Shown: positions 34,768 through 44,584, counted from the stretch's first letter. The stretch is DNA of 53,080 nt from Candidatus Aerophobota bacterium (GCA_021158005.1 JAGGVN010000096.1:1-53080); one strand, 5' to 3'. Notes: generated by a model from the sequence alone, not told the origin. Numbers and translations: made by a program.

Positions 34768-35386
34768 TTATAAAAAGATTATTTCTCCTTTCTTCACCTA
34801 TAGTAGTTTCTGGACCATGTCCGGGGTAGACCTTTATCTCATCAGGAAGAGTTAACAGTTTCTTCCGAATAGAAAGTTCTAACTCCTCCCTGTTCCCCAT
34901 TGGTAGGTCTACTCTCCCTACTGAACCGGCAAAAAGAGTATCTCCCGTAAAGACTTCCTTTCCATTATAAAGACAGATACTACCCGGTGTATGACCAGGA
35001 GTATGTAAAACTCGCAAGAGTATCTCCTCTACCTCTATCTTATCTCCATCTTCAAGAGTCCTGGTAGGAGGAAGAAATTTTTTCCCCTTATTACTCATCA
35101 TTATTGAGAGATTTAAAAAGGGATTTCTTAACGAATTATTTTCCAAGAAATGAATAAGAAGAGAAGCTCCTGTTTCTTCTCTAATTATATCATTTCCCCC
35201 CGTATGATCTATATGAGCATGAGTATTGATAACATAGATTACCTTTAATCTCTCTTCATTAATCACTTTTAGAATTTTTTCTGCTTCATCACCGGGATCA
35301 ATAATTATTGCCTTTCTATTTTTTTTACTAATTAATATATAACAGTTAACTAACAATTCTCCTACTATCAGTTTTTTTATAATCAT
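34745..35386 (-). CDS. MBL-fold hydrolase, glyoxalase II-like
   Basis: This 213-residue metallo-beta-lactamase-fold hydrolase has the di-metal motif NTHAHIDHTGG (around 54-64), the GHTPGS segment around 130 with its histidine, and the later FTGDTLFAGSVGR and YPGHGPETT motifs. This pattern is typical of hydroxyacylglutathione-hydrolase-like proteins (YcbL/GloB family) of bacteria without glutathione. The substrate is uncertain; a thioester or small metabolite is likely. It lies 86 nt after apt and overlaps coaBC. Confidence 0.87.
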   Translation of the reverse strand: MIIKKLIVGELLVNCYILISKKNRKAIIIDPGDEAEKILKVINEERLKVIYVINTHAHIDHTGGNDIIREETGASLLIHFLENNSLRNPFLNLSIMMSNKGKKFLPPTRTLEDGDKIEVEEILLRVLHTPGHTPGSICLYNGKEVFTGDTLFAGSVGRVDLPMGNREELELSIRKKLLTLPDEIKVYPGHGPETTIGEERRNNLFINEFCAEK

Positions 35387-35472
35387 CTTTTCAAGCCAAC
35401 AATTTTTCTTACCTACCTGAATATCTCTCAGGTTTCTTATCTTAATTTTTTAGGTGAAGTATCTATTTTAGA

Positions 35473-35985
35473 TCAATATTTAATGAGAGAAAAAACATTA
35501 TACTCTTTGATTTTCTCCCTTCCTTTTAAAGGGGTTAACTCAATTAAGAAAAAAACTCCTTTTATTTCTCCTCCTAATTTTTCTACAAGGTCACAAATTG
35601 CTCTGGCTGTTCCTCCGGTAGCTAAAAGGTCGTCAAAGACCAGAACCTTATCTCCTCTCTTAATAGCATCTTTGTGGATTTCCACCACATCTTCTCCATA
35701 TTCCAGTTCATATTTTACCTTCTCTGTTTCATAAGGAAGTTTACCGGGTTTACGCACAGGAATAAATCCTACTCCCAGTTTATAAGCAAGAGCTGCTCCC
35801 AAAATGAATCCTCGAGCTTCCACACTTACTATTAACTTAATCCCTTCCGGAGATTGTTCTGCCAGGAGATTTATAGCTTTCTTGAAAGAAGCAGCATCCT
35901 GAAGAAGAGGAGTAATATCCCTGAAGAGAATACCTTTTTTTGGAAAATCTGCAATATTTCTAATTTTTCCTGATAGTTCCTCCAT
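35473..35985 (-). CDS. apt: Adenine phosphoribosyltransferase
   Basis: Apt salvages adenine to AMP with PRPP. The 170-residue protein begins with the family signature IRNIADFPKKGILFRDITPLL (8-28), has the VSVEARGFILGAAL segment and the PRPP loop VLVFDDLLATGGTA (113-126). An ATG with AGG-rich upstream sequence starts it 38 nt after recJ. It appears complete. Confidence 0.96.
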   Translation of the reverse strand: MEELSGKIRNIADFPKKGILFRDITPLLQDAASFKKAINLLAEQSPEGIKLIVSVEARGFILGAALAYKLGVGFIPVRKPGKLPYETEKVKYELEYGEDVVEIHKDAIKRGDKVLVFDDLLATGGTARAICDLVEKLGGEIKGVFFLIELTPLKGREKIKEYNVFSLIKY

Positions 35986-36023
35986 TTACCTCTCCTATAA
36001 TTTTTTAGTTTGCAATTTTTTAC

Positions 36024-37700
36024 CTAATTCCTCTCTCGATAGTCTTTAATATTCAACTGATAGAGTTTTCTTCCTCCCTGATAATTTATCTGCGGAGAAA
36101 AAATTATATCCACTCTGTTTGGGGCTTTTATCTCATCGCTCTTTAAATTAAATCCTATACCTTCAAATCTTTTCCCTCCCGGGGAACAGAGAGAAATTTT
36201 CATATAGCCCTTTCTTACCTTCCGAAAAGAAGAAATAGACAAATCAGTAGTTAGAAAAAGAGGAAGAGGATTCTCTACACCATAGGGAGAGAGAAGCTCC
36301 AATTCCTCAAAAATTTTTTCTTCCAGCTCCTCTAAATTAATTCTGGTGTCTATTAATAGTGAGGGAATGAAATCTGAAGGAGAGAGAGACTTATAAGCTA
36401 TATAATTGAGTCTTTCTCTTAATTTTTCTATATTTTCTAAAGAGACTTCCATCCCTGCAGCCATTTTATGCCCCCCAAAACTAATAAGTAAATCTTCACA
36501 TTCCTTAAGAGCATCAAATACAGAAAAAGAAGGAATACTCCTTGCTGAACCTCTGGCATTCTTCCCGTCAAGAGAAAAAATAAATGTAGGACGGAAATAT
36601 TTTTCCTTTATGTAAGAAGCAACCAGACCAATCACTCCTGGATGCCACCCTTTTTTATAAAGGAGAATTATAGGGTCCTTTTCTTTCGGTAAAATCTCTT
36701 CTGCTTCCCGGCAAATCTCCTCCTGTAATCTCTGCCGAGAGATATTCTCTTTATTTAACTCCTGTGCTAACTTGTGAGCTTCCCCAAAAGAAGTAGATAA
36801 AAGAAGTCTAACCCCTTTCACTGCCAAAGAAAGACGTCCGCAAGCATTAATTCTGGGAGCAAGGATAAATCCTATTTCTCTCTCTCCAATCTTCTTTCCC
36901 GAAAGACTGCTTACATTAATGAGAGCCTTAAGACCCACATTATTAGTTTTTCTTAAACACTCTAATCCTAATTTTACTAATGTTCTGTTTTCGTCTTTTA
37001 AAGGAACAATATCAGCAATAGTGCCTATTGCTACTAAATCTAAATATTTTGTTACCTCTATCTTTTTATAAGAGAATCTTTCTGAGAGACCCTGAATTAA
37101 CTTAAAAGCTACTCCTACCCCGGCCAATTTTTTGAAAGGATAGGGACAATCTGATTGTTCCGGATCAAGAATTATACAAGAGGGAAGAGGGTCTTCTGGA
37201 AAGTGATGGTCAGTAATGATTATTTCTAATCCTTTACTTTTTGCATATTCCACTTCTTTAAAAGAGGAAATACCGCAATCACAGGTAATAATAAGACTAA
37301 TTTTTTTCTGAAGTGCTTTGTCTATAGCTTCTTTATTTAATCCATATCCTTCGCTCTCTCTTTTGGGGATATAAAAATAAACATTAGCTTTTATTTCCCG
37401 CAAAAAAAGAAGTAAGAGAGAAGTAGCTGTAATTCCGTCTACATCATAATCCCCATAAATTAATATTTTCTTCTGTTTATGAATAGTCCTTAAAATGACT
37501 TGTATTGCCTCTTCCATTCCCTTCATCAAAAAGGGATTATAGAGGTCTTCCCGGCAAGGATATAAAAATTTTCTAATCTCTTTCCTTACTCCTCGATTAT
37601 GTAAAAGCTGGACCATCAAAGGAGATATACTCCATTTTTGAGAAAGAGAATGAATTTCTTCTTTTCCCAGACTCTTTTGCACAATCCACTTCTTTTCCAT
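36024..37700 (-). CDS. recJ: Single-stranded-DNA-specific exonuclease RecJ
   Basis: RecJ is a 5'-3' ssDNA exonuclease in recombination and mismatch repair. The 558-residue protein has the DHH-phosphoesterase motif YGDYDVDGITATSLL (82-96), the TCDCGIS strand, the namesake ITDHHF with DHH at 164-166, and a DHHA1 domain with SFGGHKMAAGM near 410, then a C-terminal OB-fold. Length is standard. It follows apbE by 30 nt and precedes apt by 38 nt. Confidence 0.95.
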   Translation of the reverse strand: MEKKWIVQKSLGKEEIHSLSQKWSISPLMVQLLHNRGVRKEIRKFLYPCREDLYNPFLMKGMEEAIQVILRTIHKQKKILIYGDYDVDGITATSLLLLFLREIKANVYFYIPKRESEGYGLNKEAIDKALQKKISLIITCDCGISSFKEVEYAKSKGLEIIITDHHFPEDPLPSCIILDPEQSDCPYPFKKLAGVGVAFKLIQGLSERFSYKKIEVTKYLDLVAIGTIADIVPLKDENRTLVKLGLECLRKTNNVGLKALINVSSLSGKKIGEREIGFILAPRINACGRLSLAVKGVRLLLSTSFGEAHKLAQELNKENISRQRLQEEICREAEEILPKEKDPIILLYKKGWHPGVIGLVASYIKEKYFRPTFIFSLDGKNARGSARSIPSFSVFDALKECEDLLISFGGHKMAAGMEVSLENIEKLRERLNYIAYKSLSPSDFIPSLLIDTRINLEELEEKIFEELELLSPYGVENPLPLFLTTDLSISSFRKVRKGYMKISLCSPGGKRFEGIGFNLKSDEIKAPNRVDIIFSPQINYQGGRKLYQLNIKDYRERN

Positions 37701-37730
37701 TTCTCTATTATAAATTATTTTAAAATAAGG

Positions 37731-38717
37731 TCAATTTTGAAACTGCCCCCATCCCCGAGATACTTTTACCTCCATCCCCTCACTTATAACCATTCCTTCT
37801 ACTCCCGGCAGAGTATTTATTAATTCTATTCCTTTTGTAGCTCCTAATACAAAGATTCCTGTAGCTAAAGCATCGGCAGTAGTAGCATCAGCAGCGACAA
37901 TAGTTACACTCATAGGAACATCCTGAACAGTTTCCCCCGTTTTAGGATTAATAATATGAGAATACCTTTTTCCTTCAATAGTATAGTATCTTCGGTAATC
38001 TCCGGAAGTGGCTACTCCCTTATCTCTTAATTTTATAACCGAAAAAAGCTCATTTTGATTCCGAGGATGCTGAATACCTATTGACCACTTCTTTCCTTCC
38101 GGAGGCTCACCCAAAGCATATAAATCTCCACCGGCGTTAATCAGTGCTCTCTTTATTCCCTTTTTCTTTAAAACCTCTATAGCTTTATCTACGGCATACC
38201 CTTTAGCAATCCCCCCAAGATCAATCTCCATTCCTCTCTCTTTAAAGGAAACGAGATTCCCTTCCAGTATTATCTTTTCATAGCCTACCAGAGAAAGAGT
38301 TTTATTTATTTCTTCCTTGCTGGGAACTTTTCCTTCTTTTCTTGCCTTCTTCCAGAGGTCAATCAAAGGTTTGCAGCTAATATCAAAAGCTCCTCCAGTT
38401 ATCCGGGAAAATTCAAGAGCCCTTTTAATTACTTCTAGAGTCTCCGGGGAAACCTTCATTTCTCCCTGACGATTAAGAGAAGAAACTTCACTATCATTCT
38501 TATAAATGCTCATTAAATTATCTATTTTCTTAATCTCATTAAAAGCGGCTTTAAGAGCTTCTTCGTCAGGGGGATATATACTAATTTCCACATTCGTTCC
38601 CATAATTATCTGAGTAGACTTAAGGAATTTACACCTTCTCAAAATGATACCCAAACTCAATCCTAAAAGAACAATTATTCCCAGAGAAGTTATAAAAATT
38701 AATTTTTTTCTTGACAT
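37731..38717 (-). CDS. apbE: FAD:protein FMN transferase (ApbE)
   Basis: ApbE covalently flavinylates target proteins such as Rnf/Nqr subunits outside the cytoplasm. The 328-residue protein has an N-terminal membrane segment (about 5-26), followed by MGTNVEIS (around 39-46), DLGGIAKGYAVDKA (around 168), NAGGDLYALG and the HIINPKTGE motif, then AADATTADALATGIFVLG. The signal segment ends in LRRCKF, which is not a convincing lipobox, so a membrane anchor is more likely than a lipoprotein. No Rnf genes are in the window. It is divergent from lpd across a shared -35 palindrome. Confidence 0.93.
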   Translation of the reverse strand: MSRKKLIFITSLGIIVLLGLSLGIILRRCKFLKSTQIIMGTNVEISIYPPDEEALKAAFNEIKKIDNLMSIYKNDSEVSSLNRQGEMKVSPETLEVIKRALEFSRITGGAFDISCKPLIDLWKKARKEGKVPSKEEINKTLSLVGYEKIILEGNLVSFKERGMEIDLGGIAKGYAVDKAIEVLKKKGIKRALINAGGDLYALGEPPEGKKWSIGIQHPRNQNELFSVIKLRDKGVATSGDYRRYYTIEGKRYSHIINPKTGETVQDVPMSVTIVAADATTADALATGIFVLGATKGIELINTLPGVEGMVISEGMEVKVSRGWGQFQN

Positions 38718-38763
38718 CTCTACCCTCCAGAATTCATTTATAGATTATCAAAAAGAAATTAGG

Positions 38764-38801
38764 TGTCAAATTTTGACATTTCTTCAAAATTTGAATACGA
38801 T
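38764..38801. promoter_or_regulatory. Divergent apbE/lpd promoter region with back-to-back -35 elements
   Basis: TGTCAAATTTTGACA (38764-38778) is a near-perfect 15-bp palindrome made of two opposed TTGACA hexamers. The plus-strand promoter is good: TTGACA (38773-38778), 17-nt spacer, TACGAT (38796-38801), driving lpd and tsaD. The minus-strand -10 for apbE is less clear. Simultaneous use would be mutually exclusive. Confidence 0.5.
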
Positions 38802-38840
38802 ATTTCAAAAGAGAGAATAAACAAATGAGGAGGAAAAACC

Positions 38841-40223
38841 TTGGGTAAAGAGAGAGTTATCATTATAGGAGCAGGTCCTGCGGGATATGTTGCGGCTATT
38901 CGAGCCTCTCAGTTAGGAGGAGAGGTTATTCTTGTAGAAAAAGAAGAAGTAGGAGGAACATGCCTTAATCGAGGATGTATTCCTACCAAATCACTTTTAA
39001 CTTCTGCCAGAATCCTTAATCTTGTAAAAAATGCTCAAAAGTTTGGAATAGAGGTAGAAAAGGCAAGTTTTAATTTCTCGCGGATAATGGAGCGAAAAAG
39101 TAAGATTGTAAATCAACTTCGAGGGGGAGTCCATTACCTTCTTAAAAATTATAAGGTAAAATTAATTAAAGGAAAAGCAAGTTTTTTAAACTCTCAGAAA
39201 ATCAGGATTGAAACGGACAAAGAAAAAGAAGAGATTGAAGGAAGGAAAATTATTATTGCTACCGGCTGTGAACCTTCTTTGCCCCCTGAGCTCGATACTT
39301 CTAACTCCTTAATCCTGACAAGCAGGGAAATTCTTAAGCTTAAAACTCTCCCTGAGTCTTTGCTTATTGTTGGAGGAGGAGTTATCGGTTGTGAATTTGC
39401 TTCTATTTTCAGTGAACTGGGAACAAAAATTACCCTCGTGGAAATGACAGAACGTCTTCTTCCCAATGAAGACAAAAGAATTTCTTTAATAATAGAAAAA
39501 ATTTTTAGAGAAAAAGGAATAAGAATTCTTACTAAAACCAGATTTAAAAAAATGAAAAGGAGTGGAGAAGAAGTTAAAGTCCAGTTTGATAATGGAGAAG
39601 AAGTTAGTATTAATAAAGTTCTCTTCTCTACAGGAAGAAAGCCTTTGACCTTTGACCTTCATCTTCAAAATGCAAATTTAAAGAGAAATCAAAAAGGATA
39701 TATTTCGGTGGATGAAAAGATGCAAACAAATATTTCGGGAGTATACGCTGCCGGAGATATTACGGGAGAGCCCCTCCTCGCCCATAAAGCTTTTGCTGAA
39801 GGAATTGTAGCCGCTGAAAATGCCTTAGGAGTGCCATCTAAAATGGACTCTAAGGCTATTCCCAATTGCATCTTCACTTCTCCTGAAATTGGCACAGTAG
39901 GATTAACCATAGAACAGGCGAAAGAGAGAGGAATAAACATAAAATTAGGCCGATTCTCTTTCTCCGGCAACGGAAAAGCACAAATTCAAAATGAAACAAC
40001 AGGTTTTGTTCAACTCATCTTCGAGAAAAAAAGTGGAAAAATTCTCGGAGGACAAATTATTGGACCAGAAGCTACGAATTTAATTCACGAAATAGTTCTC
40101 TCTATTAAATGGGGATTAACCATAGAAAATATGGCTAATACTTTTCACGCTCATCCTACTCTTTCCGAAACTATTATGGAAGCAGCTCGCTCTGCCTTAA
40201 AAAAACCAATTCATTCTATATGA
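38841..40223 (+). CDS. lpd: Dihydrolipoyl dehydrogenase
   Basis: This FAD flavoprotein reoxidises dihydrolipoyl groups of 2-oxoacid dehydrogenase or glycine cleavage complexes with NAD. The 460-residue protein has the FAD motif IIGAGPAGYVAAI (8-20), the redox disulfide GGTCLNRGCIPTKS (C41 and C46), the NAD motif VGGGVIGCEFAS, the FAD motif YAAGDITG and the C-terminal HAHPTLSE with the catalytic His-Glu. The initiator is TTG (38841), 8 nt after GAGGAGG. No lipoyl partner proteins are in the window. tsaD follows after 9 nt. Confidence 0.94.
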   Translation: MGKERVIIIGAGPAGYVAAIRASQLGGEVILVEKEEVGGTCLNRGCIPTKSLLTSARILNLVKNAQKFGIEVEKASFNFSRIMERKSKIVNQLRGGVHYLLKNYKVKLIKGKASFLNSQKIRIETDKEKEEIEGRKIIIATGCEPSLPPELDTSNSLILTSREILKLKTLPESLLIVGGGVIGCEFASIFSELGTKITLVEMTERLLPNEDKRISLIIEKIFREKGIRILTKTRFKKMKRSGEEVKVQFDNGEEVSINKVLFSTGRKPLTFDLHLQNANLKRNQKGYISVDEKMQTNISGVYAAGDITGEPLLAHKAFAEGIVAAENALGVPSKMDSKAIPNCIFTSPEIGTVGLTIEQAKERGINIKLGRFSFSGNGKAQIQNETTGFVQLIFEKKSGKILGGQIIGPEATNLIHEIVLSIKWGLTIENMANTFHAHPTLSETIMEAARSALKKPIHSI

Positions 40224-40232
40224 GGAAAATTT

Positions 40233-41237
40233 ATGCTTATTTTAGGAATAGAAACATCCTGTGATGAGACAGCATCAGCTATTATCAAAGATGGAAGAGA
40301 AATTCTCTCCAATGTAGTCTCCTCCCAGGTAAAATTTCATAAAAATTTCTGGGGAGTAGTTCCAGAAATAGCTTCAAGAAAACATATAGAGATGATTCTT
40401 CCTGTAATTCAGGAATCTCTAAATAAAGCAAAAGTCTCTTTAAAAGACATAGAGGGGGTTGCGGTAACTTTTGGACCCGGACTCTTAGGTTCACTACTAG
40501 TAGGATTAACCGTAGCTAAAGGAATAGCTTATGCTCGTAATTTACCCTTTATAGGTATTAATCATCTGGAAGCTCATCTTTACGCTTGCTTTTTTAAATA
40601 TCCCCATTTAACTCCTCCTCTTATAGGTCTGATTATCTCTGGGGGTCATACGGAACTAATTTATATCTCTAAGGATAAAGAATATGAATTGTTGGGAAGC
40701 ACCAGAGATGATGCTGTAGGAGAAGCTTTTGATAAAGTAGCCCGAATTTTAGGGCTTGAGTATCCGGGAGGACCGGTTATTGAAAAAATAGCTAAAAAAG
40801 GAGACCCCTCTTCTATCTCTCTTCCCTTAAGTCACTTTAAAGATAATGAGACTTTGGACTTCAGCTTCAGCGGAATAAAGACCGCGGTGCTTTATTATGT
40901 GGAAGATTTAAAGAGAAAGAATAAACCCATTCCCTTAGAGAATATAGCTGCTAGTTTCCAGCTAAAAGTTGCCGAAATGCTTTTAAAAAGGATAGTTCAG
41001 GCAATTAATTTACGAGGAGTAAATAAGGTAATTGTTGCCGGCGGCGTTTCCTCTAATCGTTTCCTTCGCTCTTTTTTTAAAGAGAAAATATCCCGGGGAG
41101 TAGATTTTTTCTTCCCTTCAATGGAACTTTGTACGGATAACGCGGCTATGGTAGGTATCTGCGGATATTATAAACTCAAAGAGGGAAAGACTTCCCCTCT
41201 TTCCTTGGATGCTAATCCTTCCCTGAGGATAATTTAA
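40233..41237 (+). CDS. tsaD: tRNA N6-adenosine threonylcarbamoyltransferase
   Basis: TsaD transfers the threonylcarbamoyl group to A37 of ANN-decoding tRNAs, with TsaB and TsaE. The 334-residue protein has ETSCDETA near the start (7-14), the metal ligands HLEAH (111-115), the ISGGHTELI loop, DDAVGEAFDKVAR and GGVSSNRFLR with the final DNAAM motif. The length is standard. GAGG lies before the ATG. It ends 23 nt before the convergent phoU. Confidence 0.96.
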   Translation: MLILGIETSCDETASAIIKDGREILSNVVSSQVKFHKNFWGVVPEIASRKHIEMILPVIQESLNKAKVSLKDIEGVAVTFGPGLLGSLLVGLTVAKGIAYARNLPFIGINHLEAHLYACFFKYPHLTPPLIGLIISGGHTELIYISKDKEYELLGSTRDDAVGEAFDKVARILGLEYPGGPVIEKIAKKGDPSSISLPLSHFKDNETLDFSFSGIKTAVLYYVEDLKRKNKPIPLENIAASFQLKVAEMLLKRIVQAINLRGVNKVIVAGGVSSNRFLRSFFKEKISRGVDFFFPSMELCTDNAAMVGICGYYKLKEGKTSPLSLDANPSLRII

Positions 41238-41265
41238 TTTATCTTACAGATAGAATATCCTCAGG
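41222..41265. terminator. Inverted repeat between convergent tsaD and phoU
   Basis: CCTGAGGATA (41222-41231) and TATCCTCAGG (41256-41265) are exact complements around a 24-nt loop. The arms overlap the last codons of both tsaD and phoU. It could act as a weak bidirectional terminator, though no clear poly-T tract follows on either strand. Confidence 0.35.
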
Positions 41266-41929
41266 AATTATCTTCTCTTTCTTCCCGATGATGTTTTATA
41301 ATCTCACCCTTCACAGTATAAACAACATCTTCAGCAATATTTGTAGCCAAATCGGCTACTCGTTCCAAATTTCTGGCTATAGAAATTAAGTGAATAGAAC
41401 GTTCTATTGTTGAAGGGTCACTAATCATATAAGTTATAAGTTCTCTAATAATCTGATCGCGAAGAGAATCAACTTCTTCATCTTCTTTGCAAACCAAAAT
41501 TGCCAGATTTATATCTTCTTTCACAAAAGAATCAAGGCTTTTCTTTACCATCTCCCGGGCACTTTTACTCATTCTTGGAAGGTCAATTAAAGGCTTAACG
41601 AAGGGTCTGGGTATTAAATAGAGTGCTCTTTCAGCAATATTAACCGCATGATCTCCTATTCTTTCCAAATCATTATTTATTTTAATTATGGCTATTATAA
41701 TCCGAAGAAAAGAAGCTTCTGGTTGATACAAAGCTATAAACTCTACTCCTTTTTCTTCTATTTCTATTTCCAGGTTATTTACTCTAAACTCATCTTTTTC
41801 AATAACCTCTTTTGCAAGATTCTCATCTTTATCTATAAGGGAATTTACGCTCTTTTCAAGCATTGATTCAACTAAAGAAGCCATAATAAAAAGTTTCTCC
41901 TTAATATCAGTAATTTTTTGTTCTAACAT
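41261..41929 (-). CDS. phoU: Phosphate transport/signalling regulator PhoU
   Basis: PhoU bridges the Pst transporter and PhoR and switches PhoB signalling off when phosphate is plentiful. The 222-residue protein is two tandem three-helix repeats with the family pattern of E and D metal-binding residues: LERIGDHAVNIAE (around residues 92-104) in repeat one and LERVADLATNIAED (around 195-208) in repeat two. It is the last gene of the pst operon, 12 nt after pstB. Confidence 0.95.
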   Translation of the reverse strand: MLEQKITDIKEKLFIMASLVESMLEKSVNSLIDKDENLAKEVIEKDEFRVNNLEIEIEEKGVEFIALYQPEASFLRIIIAIIKINNDLERIGDHAVNIAERALYLIPRPFVKPLIDLPRMSKSAREMVKKSLDSFVKEDINLAILVCKEDEEVDSLRDQIIRELITYMISDPSTIERSIHLISIARNLERVADLATNIAEDVVYTVKGEIIKHHREEREDNS

Positions 41930-41941
41930 TTTTTCTCCTCC

Positions 41942-42694
41942 TTATCCGAATTTACCCGTTAGGTAGTTCTCTGTGCGTTTATCCCGGGGAGCAGTAAATA
42001 TTTTCTCTGTCTTATCAAATTCAACAATTTCTCCCAACATCAAAAATGCTGTCCAGTCAGATATTCTTGCAGCTTGCTGTAGATTATGGGTAACTATAAC
42101 AATAGTATAATTTTTCTTTAGTTTTTCTATCAATTCTTCAAGTTTTGCTGTAGAAATAGGGTCTAAAGCAGAAGCGGGCTCATCGAATAAGATAATCTCA
42201 GGTTCTACGGCTAAAGCTCTGGCTATACAGAGTCTCTGTTGTTGCCCTCCGGATAAATCAAATGCTGAGGAAGAAAGTCTATTCTTTACTTCCTCCCAGA
42301 GATTAGCATCCCGGAGAGCTTTTTCAACTTTTTCAGAGATTATTCTCCTATCCTTTACTCCATGAATTTTAAGTCCATAAGCTACATTTTCAAATATCGA
42401 TTTAGGAAAGGGGTTAGGCTTTTGAAATACCATTCCTACTCTCTTGCGGAGGTCAAAAACATCTATATTATTATAAATATCTCTTCCATCTATGAGGATA
42501 CTTCCTGAAATTTTAGTCCCTTCAATTAAATCATTCATGCGATTAAGACAACGAAGAAGGGTAGATTTTCCGCATCCAGAAGGTCCCATAATAGCTGTTA
42601 CTAATTTTTCCGGGATAGAAATATTTATATTCTTTAATACATAGTTCTCTTTAAACCAAAGATTTAACTTCTTTATGATCACTTTATTCACCAC
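41942..42694 (-). CDS. pstB: Phosphate ABC transporter ATP-binding protein
   Basis: PstB is the cytoplasmic ATPase of the high-affinity phosphate importer. The 250-residue protein has Walker [10 protein letters not shown] (37-45), the PstB-typical Q-loop [20 protein letters not shown] signature [10 protein letters not shown], Walker [14 protein letters not shown] and the H-loop VTHNLQQA. The QKPNPFP segment separates it from other ABC ATPases. Its start overlaps the pstA stop by 7 nt. Confidence 0.97.
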   Translation of the reverse strand: MVNKVIIKKLNLWFKENYVLKNINISIPEKLVTAIMGPSGCGKSTLLRCLNRMNDLIEGTKISGSILIDGRDIYNNIDVFDLRKRVGMVFQKPNPFPKSIFENVAYGLKIHGVKDRRIISEKVEKALRDANLWEEVKNRLSSSAFDLSGGQQQRLCIARALAVEPEIILFDEPASALDPISTAKLEELIEKLKKNYTIVIVTHNLQQAARISDWTAFLMLGEIVEFDKTEKIFTAPRDKRTENYLTGKFG

Positions 42695-43560
42695 TTCTTT
42701 TTCCTCCTTATCTGAATCCTCATGAGTATAGCTACAAAGTTTATAGCGAAAACTAAAAGAAGAAGTACCAGGGCAGTTCCATAAGCAATAGGAACCTGGA
42801 GTTCCGGTTTTGTTCCCTCGCTCATCAAAGCATATATATGGTAAGGAAGAGCCATAACTTCATCAAAAATTGATCTGGGAAGATAACGGGTATAAAAGGT
42901 AACCGCTGTGAAGAGAATAGGAGCTGTTTCTCCGGCAGCCCGGCCTAAACTCAGGATAGCTCCGGTGAGAATACCTGGAAGAGCTACAGGTAAGATTATC
43001 TTCTTTACTGTCTGCCACTTGGTTGCTCCCAAAGCAAAAGATGCTTCTTTAAAAGAGAGAGGAACCGAGCTAATAGCCTCCTCAGATGCTCTTATTATTA
43101 CGGGTAGAATAAGTATACCTAAGGTAAGAGAACCTGAAAGTAAGGATATACCAAACCTAAAAAATTTGACAAATATAGCTAATCCAAAAAGGCCAAAGAC
43201 CACCGAAGGGACTCCAGAAAGATTGTTTATTCCAATTCTTATTATCCTTACCCATTTTTTTGCACCAGCATACTCCTTCAAATAAATTGCTGCTAAAACA
43301 CCCAGAGGCAGAGCGAATAGTATAGCTCCCACAGATAAGAGAAGGGTTCCTATAATAGCGGGAAATATCCCTCCCTCTGTCATTCCCCTTCGCGGAAATT
43401 CTAAAAGGAAGGATAAACTCAGCACTTTAAAACCTTTTAAAAAAATAAACGAAAGAAGAAAAAGAAGAAAAAGAAGAACGATAAAGAGAGAAATTTTTAA
43501 GAGAATAAACCCAAATGTTTGCTTTAATCTTCTCGTCATCTTCTTTTTAAAGATATCCAA
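42688..43560 (-). CDS. pstA: Phosphate ABC transporter permease PstA
   Basis: PstA is one of the two membrane permeases of the phosphate importer. The 290-residue protein has six TM segments and the EAA-like cytoplasmic loop around [32 protein letters not shown], with the start segment [19 protein letters not shown]. It overlaps pstC by 25 nt and pstB by 7 nt, which fits obligate co-expression. The order pstC-pstA-pstB-phoU is the usual one. Confidence 0.95.
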   Translation of the reverse strand: MDIFKKKMTRRLKQTFGFILLKISLFIVLLFLLFLLSFIFLKGFKVLSLSFLLEFPRRGMTEGGIFPAIIGTLLLSVGAILFALPLGVLAAIYLKEYAGAKKWVRIIRIGINNLSGVPSVVFGLFGLAIFVKFFRFGISLLSGSLTLGILILPVIIRASEEAISSVPLSFKEASFALGATKWQTVKKIILPVALPGILTGAILSLGRAAGETAPILFTAVTFYTRYLPRSIFDEVMALPYHIYALMSEGTKPELQVPIAYGTALVLLLLVFAINFVAILMRIQIRRKKKW

Positions 43561-44390
43561 TCAACCAAAAGATTGAAGATCAATACCAATAAGAATAGAG
43601 CCAGCGCAATAGCAAAAAGAGCATGATAATGAGGACTACCCATTGGAGCTTCTCCCATTTCAGCAGCAATTGTCGCTGTCATTGGACGAACAGGCTGAAA
43701 AATAGACTTAGGTATCATAGTAGCTCCTCCAGCCACCATTAAAACAGTCATTGTCTCTCCCATCGCTCTCCCCATTCCCAAAAGAATCGCGGTAATAATA
43801 CCTGAAGAAGCTCCGGGAACAACTACTTGGGTAATCGTTTCCCATTTAGTTGCTCCTAAAGCAAATGAAGCCTCTTTTATCTCTCTCGGAACTGCCGAAA
43901 TAGCATCCTCAGTCAAACTGGCAATGGTAGGGACTATCATAATACCCAAAATTATAGAAGCTGTAAGAAAAGTTAAACCCGTAGGTAAATTAAACATCTT
44001 CTGAACCAGAGGGGCAAGGAAGACTATTCCGAAGAAACCATAAACCACAGAAGGTATTCCTGCTAAAAGTTCTATTATGGGTTTTAAAATTTCCTTTATC
44101 CGGGGTGAAATTACTTCGGAAATATAGATAGCTGAGCCAAGACTAAGAGGAATAGCAATGATTAAGGCAAAGAAAGTAACTCCTAAAGAACTCAGAATAA
44201 GCGGTAATATTCCAAATTCCGGAGGCTCATGCGTAGGATGCCAGGATTTACCAAAAATAAATTTCCAAAATCCTACAGCTTTAAAAGCTGGTAATCCCTC
44301 AATAAATAGAGTGAAAGTTATACCCAGAAGAAATAAACAAGATAAAAAAGCGAACAGAGGAAGCAATTTTTCTATAAAATTCTTCTTCAT
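43536..44390 (-). CDS. pstC: Phosphate ABC transporter permease PstC
   Basis: PstC is the partner permease. The 284-residue protein has six TM segments, the W..P..EPPEFGILPL segment after TM1, the family motifs PSVVYGFFG, and the cytoplasmic loop [25 protein letters not shown]. Its ATG lies only 7 nt after a TATAAT (44403-44398) and no ribosome-binding site precedes it, so the message from its own Pho-type promoter should be leaderless or nearly so. Read-through from pstS is a second possible source. Confidence 0.95.
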   Translation of the reverse strand: MKKNFIEKLLPLFAFLSCLFLLGITFTLFIEGLPAFKAVGFWKFIFGKSWHPTHEPPEFGILPLILSSLGVTFFALIIAIPLSLGSAIYISEVISPRIKEILKPIIELLAGIPSVVYGFFGIVFLAPLVQKMFNLPTGLTFLTASIILGIMIVPTIASLTEDAISAVPREIKEASFALGATKWETITQVVVPGASSGIITAILLGMGRAMGETMTVLMVAGGATMIPKSIFQPVRPMTATIAAEMGEAPMGSPHYHALFAIALALFLLVLIFNLLVDWISLKRR

Positions 44391-44397
44391 ATATTTA

Positions 44398-44451
44398 ATT
44401 ATAAAACCCCATTATTAAGAAAATATAAAGAGATTGTTAAGAATGTATTAA
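44398..44451 (-). promoter_or_regulatory. Pho box and -10 element of the pstC-pstA-pstB-phoU operon
   Basis: On the minus strand four hexamers TTAATA, TTAACA, TTTATA and TTAATA (44451-44413) recur at an exact 11-bp period with 5-nt gaps. Nine nt later comes TATAAT (44403-44398). The layout matches PhoB/PhoP-type direct repeats that replace the -35 element. Confidence 0.75.
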
Positions 44452-44584
44452 TTTACCAGGGACATAAAAGCAGCTCTTCTTTATGTAGTTAAGATGCTTT
44501 AAGAAGAATATCCTGAGGCTAAACTTAACCCGAATTTCTATTGAATCTCCAAAAATAAGAAACAAAATAAATTTATCAAGGACC

